A DNA stretch of 64,000 bases from Dryocola clanedunensis_A (GTDB taxonomy: Bacteria; Pseudomonadota; Gammaproteobacteria; Enterobacterales; Enterobacteriaceae): the NCBI GenBank assembly GCA_038405435.1, contig JBBYHZ010000001.1; one strand, written 5' to 3'. The translations under genes were made by a program, and so were the position numbers. Within the stretch, counting starts at the first letter, position 1. Each line of letters opens with the position of its first letter. The notes under the pieces are model-generated. The model was not told the DNA's origin. It saw only the letters and a list, made by a program, of their open reading frames with translations, and ran no database searches. Positions 62,701 to 64,000 of this stretch are shown one piece after another.

Positions 62701-63080
62701 AGCTGGAACAGCTTCCTGCCGTTGTCGTCTTCGCTGAGGTAATTCTGCAGCAGGGCGAATTCGGGCCTGTCCAGCATACCGGGAATGAGCTTCATCAGCT
62801 TCCAGCTCATGCTTTGTTTATTGAATGCGCTCTCTTCCGGAATAGCGGGCAGCACACGAACAAACATGTCCCAGATGAAGCTCGCCGGCAGCGGGAATTC
62901 TATGTTGGCGGCAATACCAAACTTTTGCGCCAGCGTCATTTGCAGCCATTGCGCCATACCGGTGCTCTGTACCAGAACCACTTCCGGCTGGAACGGATCG
63001 GGTAAAGGCTGTCCTTCCACGATGTATTCCATCAGCGTTTCCAGAACATCGAGGCGGTTGGAATGGTAAACACGCAACAT
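59706..63080 (-). CDS. recC: Exodeoxyribonuclease V gamma subunit (Chi recognition)
   Basis: Scaffold and Chi-scanning subunit of RecBCD. 1124 residues (E. coli 1122). N-terminus LRVYHSNRLDVLETLMEYIV; inactivated helicase-like and nuclease-like domains of the family. The open frame continues 96 codons upstream through ppdC, but 63080 is the family start. Preceded by ppdC at 23 bases. Confidence 0.97.
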   Translation of the reverse strand: MLRVYHSNRLDVLETLMEYIVEGQPLPDPFQPEVVLVQSTGMAQWLQMTLAQKFGIAANIEFPLPASFIWDMFVRVLPAIPEESAFNKQSMSWKLMKLIPGMLDRPEFALLQNYLSEDDNGRKLFQLASRIADLYDQYLVYRPGWLSTWEKGERVDNAGEAQLWQAPLWAALVQHTRELEQPEWHRANLYQRFIHQLENSDECPAGLPPRVFICGISALPPVYLQALQALGKHIDVHLLFTNPCRYYWGDIKDPAYLARLISRRRRSHYQAGDSLPLFKDNQSASTLFNDDGEQDVGNPMLASWGKLGRDYTFLLAELEQFEEIDVFVDIEPDNLLHSLQYDLLELQNNAVAGLTEEDYLQSHGKRRLDPDDRSMTFHECHSPQREVEVLHDQLLAMLDADPDLTPRDIIVMVADIDSYSPFIQAVFGNAAPDRWLPFAISDRRASQAHPALQAFIDLLSLPDSRFMAEDVLALLEVPALAARFAISEEGLRYLRLWVNESGVRWGIDDDNVREFDLPATGQHTWRFGLTRMLLGYAMDSKAGEWQSVLPYDESSGLIAELVGQLAELLMQLSRWRQALSSPRTLAEWVPVCREMLDCFFLPDRDTEAALALIEKQWQEMIKHGLDARYQQAVPLTLLHDELAQRLDQERISQRFLAGPVNFCTLMPMRSIPFKVVCLLGMNDGVYPRTLAPLGFDLMSQKPQRGDRSRRDDDRYLFLEALNSAQQCLYISYIGRSIQDNSRRYPSVLVEELLDYIAQSHCLPDDCARTCDESGEAVKAHLIYQHSRTPFDANNFLPTSLEQSYASEWLPAAGEQGEAHAPFIQALQHKVPEDITLEQLLRFWRHPVRAFFQMRLGINFWLEDSELPDAEPFTLDSLERFQMNQQLLNTLVQGGDPQLLFRRYRAAGALPYGAFGEIVWEKQLTEMVELATKVSAERQNSASVEVDITIAGTRLVGWLSDVQPDGLLRWRPSVLNVAHGMQLWVEHIVWCASGGQGSSRVYGRKNSAWVFPPMDPEQARTYLQQLIEGYLEGLSQPLLLLPNSGGAWIKACYDQANDAILWDEQTQQKARAKLLAAWEGNQMVEGEGADVWLQRLYRTLDNDYYEAVIHEAERYLLPLFRFNQP

Positions 63081-63103
63081 AAAATCGCTACTCCTGACTT
63101 TTC

Positions 63104-63424
63104 CTATGGGCAGTGCAGCCGGGAAAGCTGCCCGCTGCGGCCCGACGGGCTGGTAATGTTGACGGCGATGCTGACACATCCTGCTGCCGTTGTCTGCTGC
63201 CGGATGACTTTCCACTCCTCTGGCGCCTGCGGGCTTTGGGGCTCGGTCAGCTCCACCGCGAGTCGCCAGAGCTGACGAAACTGCCACTGCGCCTGAAATC
63301 CTTGCAGCAGGACCCGGTGGTAACCGAGCAGCACGGTCATCACCACGGCAAAGAGCGCAAGCGAGCACAGTACTTCCGGCAGGCTAAAGCCTTGTTGTTT
63401 GCTCTTTAATCTGGCAACAGACAT
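63104..63424 (-). CDS. ppdC: Prepilin-type protein PpdC
   Basis: 106-residue type IV pilin-like protein: short leader ending in QQG, then the N-methylated segment FSLPEVLCSLALFAVVMTVL and a small C-terminal domain with GCVSIAVNITSPSGR and RLHCP (cysteine pair), as in E. coli PpdC. A minor-pseudopilin role is inferred. Overlaps the end of ygdB by 19 bases. Confidence 0.92.
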   Translation of the reverse strand: MSVARLKSKQQGFSLPEVLCSLALFAVVMTVLLGYHRVLLQGFQAQWQFRQLWRLAVELTEPQSPQAPEEWKVIRQQTTAAGCVSIAVNITSPSGRSGQLSRLHCP

Positions 63425-63837
63425 GCGTCCACCTCCGGCAAAGGACAAAAATCCGCCCAGCCGTGCGGGGCCGCTGCCCATCGGCCACTGCTCAGGGTCC
63501 CCCAGCGCCAGAGGGTAACCGGGGCGCTCTCCTTCGGGTAAACGCCCTGCGCTGCCATAATCCCTTTTCCATCTTCTGTTATCCTCAGGCAGGCGCGCCA
63601 GCCTGTTGTCTGCTGCTGACACTGCCAGTGTTTTTTACCCTGCCAGCTCTGCTGCCCTCCCCACGCCATTGCAGACGTCGCGGCGGCATACTCTTTCAAA
63701 TATCTCACCTCCCCGGCTACAGCCGTGCGCTGCCCATGCAGCTGTTGCTGCAGACCATTAAGTATCAGCATACCTAAGGAAAAAAGCAGCAGCACGAATG
63801 CCAGCGAACTGCTGCCCTGCTGATGATGACGATTCAT
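63406..63837 (-). CDS. ygdB: DUF2509 pseudopilin-cluster protein YgdB
   Basis: 143 residues. N-terminal hydrophobic helix SSLAFVLLLFSLGMLIL after a short charged leader ending QQG, like a PilX-type minor pilin, then a Trp/Gln-rich exported domain. Overlaps both ppdB (4 bases) and ppdC (19 bases). E. coli YgdB has 135 residues. Confidence 0.9.
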   Translation of the reverse strand: MNRHHQQGSSSLAFVLLLFSLGMLILNGLQQQLHGQRTAVAGEVRYLKEYAAATSAMAWGGQQSWQGKKHWQCQQQTTGWRACLRITEDGKGIMAAQGVYPKESAPVTLWRWGTLSSGRWAAAPHGWADFCPLPEVDACLLPD

Positions 63838-64000
63838 TGGTTGTACCCCACAACACGGTGTTGCACAGTGACAATCCGGCGGCTCTTCTTATGAAAAGCA
63901 CTCAGATTGATTTCCAGTAACGGCGGCATATTGCGCCGACCCAGGCGGCTAACGGTAAAGCTTCGGATAGCCATCAGAGTCGGATCAGAAATTTTTTGCC
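63834..64000 (-). CDS. ppdB: Prepilin-type protein PpdB (C-terminal end)
   Basis: Partial: about 54 codons before TGA at 63836-63834. The visible peptide (AIRSFTVSRLGRRNMPPLLE, then ending VVGYNQ) is a plausible C-terminus of a minor pseudopilin. The stop overlaps the ygdB start (ATGA). The call rests on position in the ppdA-ppdB-ygdB-ppdC-recC cluster; the start is outside the window. Confidence 0.7.
   Translation of the reverse strand, partial: QKISDPTLMAIRSFTVSRLGRRNMPPLLEINLSAFHKKSRRIVTVQHRVVGYNQ

Noticed and set aside
63081..63368. Upstream extension of recC by 96 codons
   Set aside because: It overlaps ppdC in another frame and is not part of the RecC family; the start at 63080 is conserved.

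Overview
The window is an unbroken stretch of enterobacterial core chromosome. Gene content and order closely follow the Escherichia coli 62-64 min region (iap, cysHIJ, queD, queE, eno, pyrG, mazG, relA, rlmD, barA, gud genes, yqcA, truC, yqcC, csrB, syd, queF, ppnN, sdaC, sdaB, xni, rlmM, ygdD, gcvA, gcvB, ygdI, csdA, csdE, tcdA, mltA, three initiator tRNAs, amiC, argA, recD, recB, ptrA, recC, pseudopilin genes). Proteins look clearly orthologous to the E. coli ones but are diverged. The accessory genes are not those of E. coli K-12, so the source is most likely another Enterobacteriaceae genus of the Enterobacter/Leclercia/Lelliottia/Kosakonia kind. The genus cannot be fixed from this sequence alone.

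Layout. 1-5 kb: end of iap, then the sulfate-reduction operon cysJIH reading leftward, divergent from queD. 5-9.3 kb: queE and an accessory amino-sugar module (a PTS IICB permease with NanE, divergent from an RpiR-type regulator). 9.4-18.3 kb: adhP, eno, pyrG, mazG, relA, rlmD, all leftward. 18.3-22.2 kb: the BarA sensor kinase, then a TetR/AraC pair that looks like a second RamR-RamA system. 22.2-27.5 kb: a D-glucarate operon gudP-gudX-gudD with a glycerate kinase gene attached. 27.8-31.5 kb: yqcA-truC-yqcC, the regulatory RNA CsrB with its UvrY and IHF sites, syd and queF. 31.6-36.2 kb: ppnN and the serine-use genes sdaC-sdaB. 36.2-39.8 kb: a second accessory block (kduI, kdgT, an aminotransferase) edged by palindromic repeats. 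40-47.8 kb: xni, rlmM, ygdD, gcvA and the GcvB RNA, ygdI, csdA-csdE, tcdA, mltA. 48-51.2 kb: three identical tRNA-fMet genes, amiC, and argA with a pair of ARG boxes. 51.3-64 kb: recD-recB-ptrA-recC and a pseudopilin cluster that runs off the right edge.

Several parts connect. RelA makes (p)ppGpp, PpnN is a (p)ppGpp-binding nucleosidase, and the tRNA-fMet promoter has a GC-rich discriminator. BarA is the sensor for UvrY, whose predicted boxes lie upstream of csrB 9 kb away. GudD, GudX, GudP and GarK cover uptake, entry and exit of glucarate breakdown, and the product 2-phosphoglycerate is the enolase substrate. QueD, QueE and QueF are three steps of queuosine precursor synthesis in separate units.

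No insertion sequence, prophage, integrase, CRISPR array or toxin-antitoxin pair was seen. The least explained pieces are the RamR/RamA-like pair with its palindromic operator, the PTS-NanE-RpiR module, and a protein-like but broken stretch between ppnN and sdaC.
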